Below, in pieces: positions 19,014 to 28,483 of a DNA stretch of 64,000 nt (position 1 is the first letter of the stretch; each line of letters starts with the position of its first letter). The position numbers and the translations under genes are program-made. The notes under the pieces were generated by a model that was not told where the DNA came from, ran no database searches, and saw only the letters and a program-made list of their open reading frames with translations. Origin of the DNA: Kosakonia cowanii JCM 10956 = DSM 18146 (GTDB lineage Bacteria > Pseudomonadota > Gammaproteobacteria > Enterobacterales > Enterobacteriaceae); NCBI RefSeq assembly GCF_001975225.1, contig NZ_CP019445.1, positions 2,914,001-2,978,000 on the forward strand, written 5' to 3'.

Positions 19014-20171
19014 ATGAAATCACTGCATGACTTGCATCTTGCCGGCAAGGCTAAAATGGGTATTTTCAATAATCATCTGCTTCCAGCTGCTTATCACGAA
19101 CCTGCTATCGAATATAAAGCGGTAAGAGAGAATGCCCTGCTGGTTGATTACTCTCACATGTCTATAGTAAGCGTTATGGGGGATGATGCATGGGCTTTAG
19201 TCAATCATCTTGCTTCGGCTGATGTTTCCATTATCCGCGATGAGCAGGGGCTATATTCATTGGTGCTTTATGAGGATGGCACCATTAGAGGTGACGCCTA
19301 TATTTTATGTACGCCGGATGGTTACTATATCTTGTCAGAAAACATTTCCGCGTCCGATATAATCGACTCTCTTAATAACCTTCTCCAACATCCTGAAGCG
19401 CTGGAGATCGCTGATCTACCTGTTATCAAATCGATGACGGAGGAGGCGTGGGGGGCGCTTATGGTTGAGGGGCCTTACTCCTGGGAGTTACTCGCGGAAG
19501 TTTATGGCTTCGACATTATCGGCTTACCCTACCATGAATATATTAATCAGGACGGAGAACTGATCCTCTTTCGCTGCGGCAAACACGGGGAGTTTGGTTA
19601 TCTGTTAATTGGCCCACAGCCTACGCTCGTTGATACATGGTCAATGCTTGTTGAGAAAGGTGAAAAATATCAATTAAAAACTGGCGGTCTTGATTACCAA
19701 CACACAGTGCGCATCGAGAATATGTGCTGGGATGAAAGTATCTATGCCGATTTCAGCCGTCATCCGGTTGAGCTGCAAATGCAGTGGGCGGTGCAATACG
19801 ACAAAGAGGGATTTATCGGTAAAGACGCGGTTATAGAACGATCCCTCGCGCCTGCAAAACGTAAAATTATCGGTATTTCTCCGCTGACGGATAGCGCCGT
19901 TATTGCTTCCAATGACAAAGTCTTGGTCGACGATCGGCAGGTTGGCGTCATCATTAAATCCGTCTGGTCTCCTGCGCTGGGCGCACCAATTGCCCTCGCA
20001 CTGCTCGATCATGATTACGCCTGGTCAGATATTTCAGGTTTCACCATCGAAACCGCGACCGCGAAGATCCCGGCAAAAACACAAAATCTTCCCTTCCTTT
20101 ATAACCTGAGTTTGTTAGTCAGCCCGACGGAGCACAGTTATATCGACGCCATGAAAGCACGACACGCGTAA
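19014..20171 (+). CDS. GcvT-fold (aminomethyltransferase-like) protein
   Basis: 385-residue protein of the aminomethyltransferase/folate-binding family (GcvT T-protein, YgfZ and demethylase relatives). Recognisable GcvT features are AVRENALLVDYSHMSIVSVMG near the N-terminus, MVEGPYSWELL in the middle, GEFGYLLIG, and the later YDKEGFIGKDAV plus a C-terminal barrel with SPALGAPIALALL. Family members move one-carbon units to or from tetrahydrofolate, or only bind folate. The substrate here is unknown. A role in methylating, demethylating or otherwise tailoring the acyl product is inference from its place between ACP and ketosynthase genes. Confidence 0.8.
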   Translation: MKSLHDLHLAGKAKMGIFNNHLLPAAYHEPAIEYKAVRENALLVDYSHMSIVSVMGDDAWALVNHLASADVSIIRDEQGLYSLVLYEDGTIRGDAYILCTPDGYYILSENISASDIIDSLNNLLQHPEALEIADLPVIKSMTEEAWGALMVEGPYSWELLAEVYGFDIIGLPYHEYINQDGELILFRCGKHGEFGYLLIGPQPTLVDTWSMLVEKGEKYQLKTGGLDYQHTVRIENMCWDESIYADFSRHPVELQMQWAVQYDKEGFIGKDAVIERSLAPAKRKIIGISPLTDSAVIASNDKVLVDDRQVGVIIKSVWSPALGAPIALALLDHDYAWSDISGFTIETATAKIPAKTQNLPFLYNLSLLVSPTEHSYIDAMKARHA

Positions 20172-20269
20172 TCATCCATAACGCCAGCTTTACGCAAATG
20201 CGCCGACTGGCGTTGTTACCCGCCTCGATCCAGGTGGTCTGTTCATCATTGCCGCTGCAGGGAAGAATA

Positions 20270-22828
20270 ATGAAGAGTAGTAGAAAAAGAGTCGTTATAA
20301 CCGGGATGGGCATACTCTCGTCTCTGGCTGAAAACCTTCAGGATTTTAAATCCGCACTTCTTAATAAGAGATGTGGTGTAACGGATAGCCAACGTTTTGC
20401 GAAATGGTTCGAAAATGCCCGTGCCGCGGAGGTGCTGCACGACATTCAGTTCCCTGAGCTGTCAGATGAGATTGTGCAGTCATTGGATAACGCTGCGCTC
20501 TGGGCCTATAAAGTGGGTAAGGATGCGTTAAGCCAGGCGGGGCTCATCACAAACTTGCCTGTACTGGAAGAGACGGGGTTAATTGTTGGCGTCTCCTCTG
20601 CGGGTACCGAAGCCTTTCTGCCACTTTTTGAACAACGCATCGAAGACTTTTCCCTGCGTAAGGCTCTTTATGCTGGCGGATTCGCCTCATGCTGTTCAAG
20701 TGTGTCAACGCTGCTTGGTCTGAAAGGCGGGGTAGAACTGGTAGCGACCGCTTGTACGGCCAGCCCAAATGCTATTGGCATGGCGTTCGACTATCTGCAA
20801 AACGGCAAAAGCAAAACCATGCTGGCTGTGGGAACGGAACCGATCTATTTGCCGACCTTCGCCGGTTTCTACGCCCTTAACGTTATGCATCCCGATACCT
20901 GTACCCCTTTCTCTGGCCAGCCCGGTATGTCAATCGGTGAAGGTGCAGGGGCGCTGGTACTGGAAGAGTATGAGCATGCCATAGCACGTGGGGCCACTAT
21001 CTATGGCGAAATCCTCTCCTATGCCACATCCTGCGACGCTTACCACGAGACCGGGCCCGATCCGCGCGCCAATGGTGCTGTGCAGGTGATGCTCAAAGCG
21101 ATGGAGAACGCGGGCGTCACCCCTGACCAGATTGACTACGTCAATGCGCATGGTACCGGAACGGAAGCTAACGACCGAATCGAGACCATGGCGATGAACA
21201 AAGTCTTTGCCCATCGCAAGGATTTGCTTGTCAGCTCAACAAAGTCCTATTTTGGTCACAACATCGGCGCTGCCGGCATCGTTGAGTTAATCGCCTGTCT
21301 GGTCACACTACCTGACAATATCGTTTTGCCTACGCTCAACTTCTCTGTCCCGCGTCCCAACTGCGATCTGGATTACGTAGCAAATGAGTTCAGAGAGAAA
21401 CCGGTTAATCTCTTTTTGAAAAACAACTATGCCTTTGGCGGTAATAACTGCTGCATGGTTATTAGCACCCGACCCGGAACCGTACCTGTAACACACTATT
21501 CCCCGAAACGCGTTGCAATAACCGGCGCTGGTGCCGTAACGGCTATTGGTCACACGGTAAGCGACATTCTGCATAACATCTGGCAGCGCAGCGCTACCGG
21601 AACCCTGGGCGGAGTGAAGTTCCCGCAGGATACCCTCACCGAGGCGCGTGAGCTGTTAGGGGTTCTGGAGAAAACCAACCAACTGAGCGACATCTTTGGC
21701 AGTCAGCATGCTGTGGGCGAGGGGAGGCTGCCGGAAGAGGAGGCGCATTTCAAAACCTTCCAGGTGAACAATCTGGAACCCCGCAAATATCTGCGCCGCT
21801 TTGATTCACGTAAAGCCACTCGCGGGGGAACATTTGCACTGGTCGCACTCTCAGAGGCGTTAAACAGCGGTAAGCGCAAAATTAAGCGCGACGGTGAAAA
21901 CCTCGGCATGGTGATGGGCATGTCACGCGGTCCGCAGGAGACAACCTATAAATATTTGCAAAGCCTGAAACCCGATCCGCGCAAAGTTCGCACTTCGGAA
22001 TTTCCCGGCTCGCTAATGAACGCTATTGCCACTTTTTGCGGCATCTCTGAAGGGATCAAAGGCTATACCACGACGCTTGCAACCGGTGAAAATGCTGCGC
22101 TCGGCGCACTGACCTATGGTTACGAACTTGTGCGACAGAATCTGCAGCCGCAGGTCATTGTCGGCGGCGCAGATGAGTATTTTCCCTCCATGGCGCTCTA
22201 TATGGATGCCGTTACGCAGAAAATCGCCATGATCGCCGACGCGGCCGATTATCAAATTTATAGCGAGAAGGCAAAAGGGTATGTACCGGGTGAAGGCGCC
22301 TGCATGGTGTTGCTTGAGGATCCGCAGGCTGCTCGCGAGCGCGGAGTTGAGGTTCTGGCCGAAATCATTGGCTACGGCAAATCCTGTGATAACAGCTGGT
22401 TTGATCCTGCCCAATCAGGCGAAAAATCGGCTGCCATGGTGTTGGCTATTCAACGTGCGCTTGCCGATGCCGGGTTGGGTACCCACGAGATCGATCTGGT
22501 GTGCGGCAGCAGCCATGGCGGGCCTGCGCATTCGCAGATTGAGATCGACGCCCTTTACGCGGTTTTCCATCAGTCGCACCCGCAGGTGCCGGTTGTTAAC
22601 TACAACGCTTACTTCGGTTTCGTCGCATCGGCGGCCGGTCTGTTGAACCTGCTGGTGCTTACCGAGTGCATGAAAACGCAAACTGTACCGGCGATTGCTG
22701 GCACCGATTCCTTCTTTGATAAGCGAATGAATTTTGTGCGCCAACCGCTCAAGCTTGCTGTTCGCCATGCGCTGCTGGTCGGCGCTACTGAGGGCGGCAA
22801 TTACTACGCGATGGTTATAAAAGGATAG
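20270..22828 (+). CDS. Fused ketosynthase-chain-length-factor-like protein (KS-KS didomain)
   Basis: 852-residue protein with two tandem beta-ketoacyl synthase domains. Domain 1 (about 1-410) has a full active site: Cys 162 (VATACTAS), His 294 (NAHGTGT), Lys 325 and His 330 (KSYFGHNIGAAG). Domain 2 (about 420-850) keeps the fold and one His (749, SSHGGPAHS). Its nucleophile position reads Ala 604 (TTLATGENAALG), and the Lys/His pair is Asn 779 and Phe 784 (NAYFGF). This is the pattern of a KS-alpha/KS-beta (chain length factor) pair made as one chain. The start at 20270 is chosen because of GCAGGGAAGA and the conserved KRVVITGMG; the frame is open 24 codons further upstream. Confidence 0.9.
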   Translation: MKSSRKRVVITGMGILSSLAENLQDFKSALLNKRCGVTDSQRFAKWFENARAAEVLHDIQFPELSDEIVQSLDNAALWAYKVGKDALSQAGLITNLPVLEETGLIVGVSSAGTEAFLPLFEQRIEDFSLRKALYAGGFASCCSSVSTLLGLKGGVELVATACTASPNAIGMAFDYLQNGKSKTMLAVGTEPIYLPTFAGFYALNVMHPDTCTPFSGQPGMSIGEGAGALVLEEYEHAIARGATIYGEILSYATSCDAYHETGPDPRANGAVQVMLKAMENAGVTPDQIDYVNAHGTGTEANDRIETMAMNKVFAHRKDLLVSSTKSYFGHNIGAAGIVELIACLVTLPDNIVLPTLNFSVPRPNCDLDYVANEFREKPVNLFLKNNYAFGGNNCCMVISTRPGTVPVTHYSPKRVAITGAGAVTAIGHTVSDILHNIWQRSATGTLGGVKFPQDTLTEARELLGVLEKTNQLSDIFGSQHAVGEGRLPEEEAHFKTFQVNNLEPRKYLRRFDSRKATRGGTFALVALSEALNSGKRKIKRDGENLGMVMGMSRGPQETTYKYLQSLKPDPRKVRTSEFPGSLMNAIATFCGISEGIKGYTTTLATGENAALGALTYGYELVRQNLQPQVIVGGADEYFPSMALYMDAVTQKIAMIADAADYQIYSEKAKGYVPGEGACMVLLEDPQAARERGVEVLAEIIGYGKSCDNSWFDPAQSGEKSAAMVLAIQRALADAGLGTHEIDLVCGSSHGGPAHSQIEIDALYAVFHQSHPQVPVVNYNAYFGFVASAAGLLNLLVLTECMKTQTVPAIAGTDSFFDKRMNFVRQPLKLAVRHALLVGATEGGNYYAMVIKG

Positions 22829-22832
22829 CGCC

Positions 22833-24059
22833 GTGGAAAATGCAGCTTTGATTTCCGGCTACAGCCTTTCATTGCCTTATGCAAATCATGCTGAGCAGTT
22901 GATGAGCAATCTGCGGCAGGGTATCTGCGTTAACACTGCGCCCTGGTTTGCCAGCGAAGAGGAGGCTATCAAATGTGGGTTTAAGCGTAATGTCAGCGTG
23001 GCCAGGCTTAATGCGACAAAGGAGTCTGATCTTGACCTGATCTACCGCTTAATCGAAGAGGCAATGGCGCAGGCAGGTTTGACCTCTGCTGCGTTAGCAG
23101 GGGCGTCAGTGCGAGTCTATTTGACCGGTCTCGGACCGCGCATTGATGCGATGGATTACAAATCCTTTTACGACAAAAACGATATTGAAGACGTTGCGCT
23201 CTCTGCCTCGATAAAAAATCTGCATGTCAGAAATATGTCTCAGGATTATCTGGCTTTCAAACTGGCAGAGAAATACCGCCTGCAAATCCTGCCTGCTGCG
23301 ATGCACTGCACCAGTAATTCCGCGTTGACGGCCATCCATTTGGGTTGTCAGGCAATTGAGCGCGGCGGCCTTGATCTGGTTTGTATTATTAATTGTTCAA
23401 AAATTAACACCCAGGATATCTGGTTCCTCGAAAATCAGTCGATGCTGGCAAGCAAGGTGGTACAGCCGTTTGGTAAAAACAGCCAGGCGGTCTTATTTGC
23501 AGAAGGTTGTTCGGTGATGTTATTGGAGCGCGATGGATATCGTGGCAGTCAGGAGAGGCACAACGCTGTCCGCCTGAAATCAAATTACATCCAGACCAGT
23601 GCCGGGCGTAGTCACGATACCGGCTGGCTCAGCTCTAATCTCTTAAAAGTGATGCGCAGCGTATTGAGTGAAGCCGCGGTGACACCGGAGCAACTCTGCG
23701 CCATTATTCCGCACGGCAACGGCTCTTCAACCAGCGACAAATCGGAAGCGAAAGCGATTTCAATGCTGGTGGGCGAGCAGAAGATACCGGTACTGGCCTA
23801 TAAAGGCATGATGGGTTATACCGCGACCGGCTCCGGCATTATCGATCTCATTATTGGTGCGGAGGCGTTGCGAAAGGGAGAGCTAATTCCGGCAGTGGCG
23901 AACGATGAAATAAGTGATGAAATATCTCATCAGCTATTGGTTAATCAGCCGGTCATGTCTCATCAAAAGCTACACCTGTTAAAAACCGGTCTCGGCGTGG
24001 ATGGCTCAATTATCGGCGTCGTCATCTCTCTCTTCGCGAAAGAGGAGACCAGTCGATGA
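22833..24059 (+). CDS. Beta-ketoacyl synthase-like protein
   Basis: 408-residue thiolase-fold protein started by GTG behind AAAGGA. The nucleophile is kept (Cys 159, AMHCTSNSALTAI), as are His 294 (IPHGNGSSTSDKSEAK) and Lys 324. The second histidine is Tyr 329 (YKGMMGYTATGSGII). This partial active site resembles priming or KAS III-like enzymes less than a decarboxylation-poor KS, so it might load a starter, transfer an acyl chain or only condense slowly. It overlaps the next gene (ATGA) by four bases. Confidence 0.82.
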   Translation: MENAALISGYSLSLPYANHAEQLMSNLRQGICVNTAPWFASEEEAIKCGFKRNVSVARLNATKESDLDLIYRLIEEAMAQAGLTSAALAGASVRVYLTGLGPRIDAMDYKSFYDKNDIEDVALSASIKNLHVRNMSQDYLAFKLAEKYRLQILPAAMHCTSNSALTAIHLGCQAIERGGLDLVCIINCSKINTQDIWFLENQSMLASKVVQPFGKNSQAVLFAEGCSVMLLERDGYRGSQERHNAVRLKSNYIQTSAGRSHDTGWLSSNLLKVMRSVLSEAAVTPEQLCAIIPHGNGSSTSDKSEAKAISMLVGEQKIPVLAYKGMMGYTATGSGIIDLIIGAEALRKGELIPAVANDEISDEISHQLLVNQPVMSHQKLHLLKTGLGVDGSIIGVVISLFAKEETSR

Positions 24060-25048
24060 ACGATGCAATGTATCTTAATGCCTTTGCGATGACCGAGCCG
24101 GAAGATGATTTTTATATTTACTACCCCGGATGGCTAAATGTCTGGGAATCGCACCTCTATAACCAGGCGCTGAAAGCAACGGCTAAACGTGGCTGGGGAT
24201 TTAAGCGCTTCGGAACCAGCAAAGCGGTCTATGCGCGAGAGATGGTGCGTAAACCGGACTATATCCACTATATCGAGGCGCTTGAGCAGGCAGCGGAAAG
24301 TGCATTACAGAGCCTGGGCGCAAAAGAACGGATGCTGTTATTAAAATCGCGCACCGCGTTTATCTACGTTGATGCGTGGGGCGAGAGTGCCATTTTTGAA
24401 AATATCAGCAGCGCATTGCACACCTCAACTATCGATACGTTGCCGAAAAATCTTCTGAAGAAATTCGCCATCAAAAATGTCAGCTGCAAAATGCGCGGCG
24501 AGAAATTATCACTGATCGCCGCGATGCGCAGCGCGCAGGATTATCTTTGCTGGAATACGTTTGATTTTGTGGTGGTGTGCGCCGCCTGGCGCGCAATACC
24601 GCTGCTGGTCTTTTCCGAAGCGGCATTAGCGGGAGAGGCTGTGAACAGAAGGGCGCAGCAAGTAAGCGGTATTCACTTAAGCGTTGAACGTGCCGGCTGC
24701 TTTATTTTTAGCCGCCGTGCAGGTGGCATCAGTGTCCGCTGCGGAAATTACCATAGCTGGCAGGATGGCGCGCAAACTCAGCGTGAACTCTATGAGAATG
24801 CGAGCGATATCGACCTGTTTGCGCAGGCCGGACCGGCCACAAACCCCATGAAGCCTGAACAGGCAGTGAACATACTCGATCTCAGCACCATTTTTGGTTC
24901 CAGCGGCTGTTTAACCCCTGCTCTGAGCTGGGAGTACCTGCAACAGAACGTTCCTCGCGGGACAAAAATACGCACTATCGTAAAAGACAGTTTCGGTGGT
25001 AGCGCCTGGTTCGACAGCTGGATCGACATGGAAAAGGAAGGCGCATGA
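24056..25048 (+). CDS. Diverged ketosynthase-like (thiolase-fold?) protein of unknown function
   Basis: 330-residue protein that I do not recognise from a named family. Several short stretches sit where KS landmarks would be: MRGEKLSLIAAMRSAQDYL with the nucleophile lost, a FDFVVVCAAW strand, VERAGCFIFSR (compare GEGAGALVL), and a C-terminal IVKDSFGGSAWFD (compare NSFGFGGXNA). This suggests a catalytically dead, shortened KS relative, perhaps a structural partner of the neighbouring KS. It is coupled by ATGA overlaps to both neighbours (24056 and 25045), so its product is wanted in fixed ratio to them. Confidence 0.6.
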   Translation: MNDAMYLNAFAMTEPEDDFYIYYPGWLNVWESHLYNQALKATAKRGWGFKRFGTSKAVYAREMVRKPDYIHYIEALEQAAESALQSLGAKERMLLLKSRTAFIYVDAWGESAIFENISSALHTSTIDTLPKNLLKKFAIKNVSCKMRGEKLSLIAAMRSAQDYLCWNTFDFVVVCAAWRAIPLLVFSEAALAGEAVNRRAQQVSGIHLSVERAGCFIFSRRAGGISVRCGNYHSWQDGAQTQRELYENASDIDLFAQAGPATNPMKPEQAVNILDLSTIFGSSGCLTPALSWEYLQQNVPRGTKIRTIVKDSFGGSAWFDSWIDMEKEGA

Positions 25049-25752
25049 AAAACAGCGTAAACGCTCTACCAGCCATTGTACTCAGCGATATCTCAAAACA
25101 GTTCGGCACAGGTGAAAGCCAGGTTAGCGCCTTAAAAGGCGTGAACCTTGAGATTGCGAAAGGGGAATTTATCGCGCTGTGCGGTCCCTCCGGCAGCGGC
25201 AAAAGTACGCTGCTTAATATCCTTTCCGGAATTGATCAGCCGAGCGCCGGACAGGTTATTTTTTTAAATCATCTGCTCAACGCTCTTCCCGAAAAGGAGA
25301 TGGCCGCGATTCGTGGTCAACATCTCGGCTTTATCTTCCAGTTCTTTAATCTGATCCCGGTGCTGGATGTGCTGGATAATATTTTTTACCCGCTGGTTCT
25401 CAACGGTTATTGCAATAAAAAGGAGGCGAAAGCGCGTGCATTATATGCGCTCGATAGCGTCGGCCTCGCGCAGTTTGCTCGGCGAAAACCGGGCCAATTA
25501 TCCGGTGGTCAGCAGCAACGTGTGGCGATTGCCCGCGCGCTTGCGCATCAGCCTTGCGTTGTTGTCGCCGATGAACCGACGGGCAATCTGGATTTAGCCA
25601 CCGGTGAGGCGATCATAGATTTGCTGTTAAAAATTAATCAGCAAACACAAACCACCTTTATCGTTTCCACGCATTCCACCCAGCTCAAGGATCGGGCAAA
25701 GCGGGTTATTGAAATCACGGATGGAGAATTAACTTATGATTCGACCCGGTAA
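25045..25752 (+). CDS. LolD/MacB-type ABC transporter ATPase
   Basis: 235-residue ATP-binding subunit. Walker A GPSGSGKST is at 47-55, the Q-loop at FIFQFFNLIPVLDVLDN, signature LSGGQQQR at 152-159, Walker B VVVADEPTGNLD at 172-183, and the H-loop in STHS. The LIPVLDVLDNIFYPL stretch and length are typical of the LolD/FtsE/MacB subfamily that pairs with FtsX-type permeases. The matching permease is at 26404. It probably powers removal of a lipid or lipidated product from the inner membrane. Confidence 0.92.
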   Translation: MKNSVNALPAIVLSDISKQFGTGESQVSALKGVNLEIAKGEFIALCGPSGSGKSTLLNILSGIDQPSAGQVIFLNHLLNALPEKEMAAIRGQHLGFIFQFFNLIPVLDVLDNIFYPLVLNGYCNKKEAKARALYALDSVGLAQFARRKPGQLSGGQQQRVAIARALAHQPCVVVADEPTGNLDLATGEAIIDLLLKINQQTQTTFIVSTHSTQLKDRAKRVIEITDGELTYDSTR

Positions 25753-26392
25753 ACGGTATCGACTTAGGAGTGTAATCATTGGTTTAACGCTGGTGGTCAA
25801 TGGGGCATTTGCCGCGCCAGCGTCTGAAGTTGAGAAAATAATAGCGCAGGGTTTTCCAGCACAGCAGCACGCGCTGATCGAAACCACCTCCGCATTATGG
25901 AATGAGTATCGCCGTGAACACCATGTCGCCTCGCTGATCTTTTACGCCTATGGTCTGTTACAACAGGCCAAACATTATGTGGCGATAAATGACTTTATCC
26001 ATGCCGCAGAGTATGCAAAAACCGGTTTTTTCTATCTCGATGAGGCGGTAGAGTCAAACGACGATAATCTGCGATTACACTATTTACGTGCGCGTATTGA
26101 TGCTTACTTACCTGCAAAAAGTGGTCGGTGCATCATCGCTCTGCATGATACCGAACGCCTGATAAACGCAACGGGCTTATTTGATGCGAATATGCTCATC
26201 CCCATTCGTTATATGCGCTACCGCGCGCTCATTGATTGCGGGCTGTCGCACGACGCCGGGCAACTGTTAAACGAATTAAGGCAAACGGGAACGCGCGCGG
26301 AGAAATATACTCTTCTGCCGCCTGGCACCGCACCAGAGTGGGATCTGCAAGAGATAACGCAGATAGTTATGCCGCTATTAAATGAGAAGTAA
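25736..26392 (+). CDS. Small secreted helical-repeat protein of unknown function
   Basis: 218-residue protein with an N-terminal signal peptide (VIIGLTLVVNGAFAAP). The mature part is mostly helical: HVASLIFYAYGLLQQAKHY and DFIHAAEYAKTGFFYLDEAV look like TPR/SEL1-style helix pairs. Two Cys (CIIALHD, IDCGLS) could form a disulfide. It overlaps the ATPase gene by 17 bases and lies directly before the permease gene, so a periplasmic accessory role in the ABC system is plausible. No family was recognised. Confidence 0.65.
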   Translation: MIRPGKRYRLRSVIIGLTLVVNGAFAAPASEVEKIIAQGFPAQQHALIETTSALWNEYRREHHVASLIFYAYGLLQQAKHYVAINDFIHAAEYAKTGFFYLDEAVESNDDNLRLHYLRARIDAYLPAKSGRCIIALHDTERLINATGLFDANMLIPIRYMRYRALIDCGLSHDAGQLLNELRQTGTRAEKYTLLPPGTAPEWDLQEITQIVMPLLNEK

Positions 26393-26403
26393 AGGAATAC
26401 ACC

Positions 26404-27702
26404 ATGTTATTCGTTAATCTGGCGATGAGCGCTATCCTGCTTTTTATTCTTTTCTGTTTATTATTTCGATTCAGAGATGCGCAGTTTGCTTTATTAAATA
26501 TTTTTCGCCATCGGCGGCGCACTTTATCTACACTCGCCGCAATAATGCTTGGCGGCGTCGCCATTTTTCTGTATGGCGGTTTTATTCAATACTCCTTCTG
26601 GATTTTGAAAGAGCAAACCATTCGCACCAATATTGGCCATGTGCAAATTTATAATCCGGCTTATTTTGAAGGTGCAAAGAAAAATCAGAGCTTAATTGAA
26701 GATTATGCGGCGTTGAAGCAGGCCATTCTTGCACAGCCGGATTTATCGTCTGATATTTCAACGATTTCAGGTCAGCTTGAGTTTACTGGCGTGGCCTCTC
26801 AATATGAAAACGAAACTACCAGTTACTTCTCCGGTCTTGGCGTCGAACCTTTAGCCGCATTAAAGCTTGGCTCATTCGATAAGCTGATTGTTGGAAGCGA
26901 CTTATCACGCGTAAGAACGGAGGAAGTGACCACAGGAAACGGTCTGGCCAAAACCCTTAACGCCGCGTATGGCGACTGGCTGGATATTATGGTGGTAAAT
27001 GCCCATGGAGGTCAGGGCGCTATCTCGTTAAAGGTACGCGGAATTTTTACCTCCGGCATTAAAGACTACGATGATACGGCAATGAAGATGCCGTTAACGA
27101 CAGCGCAGCGTCTGATGGGAACTGAGGGTGTCAGCAAGGTGTTGATTCTGCTTAATACGGAAAACGTCTCAGGCTTTGCGGCTAAACTTCGACACTTTAT
27201 TGCCCAACATCACTTACCGTTAATCGTAAAAGAGTGGAGTAGTGTCTCACCGTTTTACCAGCAGGTCGAAGATCTTCTCTCCGGGATTTACTTCTTTATT
27301 AAACTTCTTGTCGCGGTGATCGTTATTTTTATGATCGGAAACTCGCTCACCATGAATATCATTGAGCGTACCCGGGAAATTACCACCCTGCGCGCTATCG
27401 GGCTTAGGCCGTGGCATGTCACACGGCTATTTATTCTGGAAGGGATTTTTATTGGCATTATCGGTGCGGCAGGCAGTCTGGCAATAGGGTTCACTCTTGC
27501 CTGGCTTATTAATATTAAAGGCATTGCGATGCCGCCCTCGCCGGGACAGTCACAGGGTTACACCGCATTTATTAAAACCACGGATATAGATACGGTCTGG
27601 TTTACCTTTTTCTTACCGATTCTTACCGCGACTTTCGCTTCGCTGCGTCCTTCATTACGCGCAGCAAAACTGAATCTGGCCGATGCTTTTAAATTTTCAT
27701 AA
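26404..27702 (+). CDS. FtsX/LolE-type ABC transporter permease
   Basis: 432-residue inner-membrane permease. An extra hydrophobic segment at residues 3-21 precedes the usual first span (about 40-65, after FRHRRRTLSTLAAIML). A large periplasmic domain follows (about 70-295), then three C-terminal spans (about 300-325, 345-372 and 395-418) with the FtsX motif RTREITTLRAIGLRPWHV. This is the MacB/LolCE topology of type VII ABC systems, which move substrates within the envelope rather than across the inner membrane. It pairs with the ATPase at 25045. Confidence 0.9.
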   Translation: MLFVNLAMSAILLFILFCLLFRFRDAQFALLNIFRHRRRTLSTLAAIMLGGVAIFLYGGFIQYSFWILKEQTIRTNIGHVQIYNPAYFEGAKKNQSLIEDYAALKQAILAQPDLSSDISTISGQLEFTGVASQYENETTSYFSGLGVEPLAALKLGSFDKLIVGSDLSRVRTEEVTTGNGLAKTLNAAYGDWLDIMVVNAHGGQGAISLKVRGIFTSGIKDYDDTAMKMPLTTAQRLMGTEGVSKVLILLNTENVSGFAAKLRHFIAQHHLPLIVKEWSSVSPFYQQVEDLLSGIYFFIKLLVAVIVIFMIGNSLTMNIIERTREITTLRAIGLRPWHVTRLFILEGIFIGIIGAAGSLAIGFTLAWLINIKGIAMPPSPGQSQGYTAFIKTTDIDTVWFTFFLPILTATFASLRPSLRAAKLNLADAFKFS

Positions 27703-27715
27703 AACAGGACAGCTT

Positions 27716-28483
27716 ATGAATATTTTCTCTCTATGTTTTATCGCGCTGGCGATGATCCCTGTGGTCTGTAATGCGACGCCAGCGCAAGATATTATCCGCC
27801 GTGCTGATGAAATACGCTCTCCAAATCAACCGTTTCGCTATACCGTCACGGTGCGTGAATATAAAGAAAAAACCGGTGCGGCGGTCAATACACAGATTTT
27901 CGATGTTTCGATGCGCTTTATGAAGCCCGAAAATGGCCGGCCTGCGGATGCAAGATCCCTTGTGCGCTTTATCTATCCTGCCAGAGATAAAGGCAAAATT
28001 ATGCTCTCGGATTGGTATGACTTATGGTTCTACTCGCCGGAGTTACGTCGTCCAATGCCTGTTTCGCCTGAGCAGCGCTTAGTCGGACAGATCGCGAATA
28101 GCGATGTCATTGTTACCAATTTCGATTACGCCTATAACGCTCAACTCACTGGCGAAGCGGCCTGTGGAAAGCGCCTCTGTTATCGACTCTCCCTTGAGCG
28201 AAAAACTCCCGCGGCAACCTATCCCAAAATTGTCTATCTGGTCGAGAAAGAGAGTTTTCGCCCTTATAGCGCCTCCTTTTATTCACAGGATGAGAAATTA
28301 CTTAAAGAAGTGAGTTATCTGGATTACCAGACCGTGCTCGGAGAGGCACGGCCGATGAAAATCGTTGTGCATGATGCACGTCACCAGAAGGGATTTACCG
28401 TTATGGAATACAGTGAGGTCAGACTTGAGTCTCTGCCCGAATTTTACTTTACCAGGGAAGCTATTCAGCGGGGTGTGAAGTGA
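27716..28483 (+). CDS. Outer-membrane lipoprotein-sorting (LolA-like) periplasmic protein
   Basis: 255-residue secreted protein from the ATG at 27716 (ribosome site ACAGGAC); the frame is open 11 codons upstream inside the permease gene. A signal peptide ends near VVCNA. The mature segment DIIRRADEIRSPNQPFRYTV, followed by YPARDKGKIMLSDWYDLWFYSPELRRP, fits the LolA-like/outer-membrane lipoprotein-sorting family. These half-barrel carriers shuttle hydrophobic cargo between membranes. Its place between an FtsX permease and a probable outer-membrane protein supports a Lol-like export route. Confidence 0.82.
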   Translation: MNIFSLCFIALAMIPVVCNATPAQDIIRRADEIRSPNQPFRYTVTVREYKEKTGAAVNTQIFDVSMRFMKPENGRPADARSLVRFIYPARDKGKIMLSDWYDLWFYSPELRRPMPVSPEQRLVGQIANSDVIVTNFDYAYNAQLTGEAACGKRLCYRLSLERKTPAATYPKIVYLVEKESFRPYSASFYSQDEKLLKEVSYLDYQTVLGEARPMKIVVHDARHQKGFTVMEYSEVRLESLPEFYFTREAIQRGVK

